Origin: Ruminococcus sp. UBA3387
Lineage (GTDB): Bacteria > Bacillota > Clostridia > Oscillospirales > Ruminococcaceae
Reading direction: 5' to 3'
Assembly (NCBI GenBank): GCA_002358895.1
Contig: DEPR01000009.1
Location: 1-5,737, forward strand
DNA length: 5,737 bases
A program made the translations under genes and the position numbers. Positions 5,557 through 5,737 of the stretch are shown piece after piece; position 1 is the stretch's first letter, and every line of letters begins with the position of its first letter. Under the pieces are notes generated by a model, which was not told the DNA's origin, ran no database searches, and worked only from the letters and a program-made list of their open reading frames with translations.

Positions 5557-5737
5557 TTATTTCTTCTTAGAAATTACGAATGCAGCACCTGCAAGTGCGA
5601 TACCTGCAAGAGCAAGACCTTCTGCAACACCTGTATCAGCTGTTTTGTCTGATGATGTGCTTGTTGGTGTCTTGTTGCCTGATGTACTTGTTGGTGTCTT
5701 GTTGCCTGATGTGTTTGGTGATGAACCGTCTGAAGTT
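5557..5737 (-). CDS. C-terminal end of a wall-anchored surface protein (partial)
   Basis: Only the last 60 residues are in the window; the start lies beyond the right edge. The visible part is a Thr/Ser/Asn-rich stretch with two copies of a 9-residue repeat (TSGNKTPTS), then TADTGVAEG, a hydrophobic helix (LALAGIALAGAAFVI) and a basic end (SKKK). This layout (short motif with TG, membrane helix, positive tail) is that of a sortase sorting signal, although the motif is KTADTG rather than LPxTG or NPxTG. It could instead be a plain C-terminal membrane anchor. Inferred: an exported protein fixed to the cell envelope, with the Thr/Ser-rich repeats as wall-spanning spacer. The upstream functional domains are not visible. 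A strong terminator follows. Confidence 0.85.
   Translation of the reverse strand, partial: TSDGSSPNTSGNKTPTSTSGNKTPTSTSSDKTADTGVAEGLALAGIALAGAAFVISKKK
5654..5707 (-). repeat. Two 27-bp tandem repeats coding a Thr-rich spacer
   Basis: Two adjacent 27-bp units (5654-5680 and 5681-5707) differ at one base and encode the same nine residues. A degenerate partial copy follows towards the right edge. They lie in frame in the surface-protein gene, so copy-number change would lengthen or shorten the spacer without a frameshift. Confidence 0.9.

Noticed and set aside
5654..5737. Short repeats at the right edge considered as a CRISPR array
   Set aside because: The units are directly adjacent without spacers, are multiples of three and lie in frame in a Thr-rich coding region.

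Overview
The window looks like a chromosomal segment of a low-to-moderate G+C Firmicute. The closest fit is Clostridia of the Ruminococcus/Oscillospiraceae type. This rests on strong AAAGG/GGAGG ribosome-binding sites, TGnTATAAT promoters, several lipoproteins with Ser/Thr/Glu-rich linkers, a C-terminal wall-anchor-like tail ending in KKK, and a short two-helix membrane protein that resembles the DUF6106 family. Species cannot be assigned from the sequence alone. There are seven genes. Two are cut by the window edges: a lipoprotein at the left and a surface protein at the right.

Left block (1-1348, minus strand): a metal-dependent amidohydrolase is followed after 11 bp by a lipoprotein that ends in a bacterial SH3 (SH3b) domain. 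They appear to be one transcript from a promoter at about 1388-1416. Back to back with it, a near-identical promoter (1442-1470) drives the plus-strand operon.

Centre block (1527-4483, plus strand): the order is a DUF6106-like membrane protein, acpS (holo-ACP synthase) and nnr (bifunctional NAD(P)H-hydrate repair enzyme), with gaps of 3 and 4 bp, so they are almost certainly cotranscribed. An intrinsic terminator follows nnr, and then comes a small lipoprotein whose ribosome-binding site starts 2 bp after the terminator T-run. acpS activates acyl carrier protein for lipid synthesis. nnr repairs damaged NADH/NADPH. The order acpS - (nnr) - lipoprotein recalls the acpS-ydcC-alr neighbourhood of Bacillus and its clostridial relatives.

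Right block (4484-5737, minus strand): a perfect 13-bp inverted repeat acts as a shared terminator for the converging genes. Beyond it lie a secreted lipoprotein with a Ser/Glu linker and a probable beta-rich domain, its promoter and a small 5'-leader inverted repeat, a minus-strand terminator, and the C-terminal end of a surface protein with Thr/Ser-rich 9-residue repeats and a sortase-like tail.

No mobile element, CRISPR array, tRNA or rRNA is visible. No gene-free stretch exceeds 300 bp; the largest gaps are 1349-1526 and 5362-5556, and both hold promoters or terminators. This is mostly housekeeping and cell-surface content. I did not find a clear new multi-gene system.
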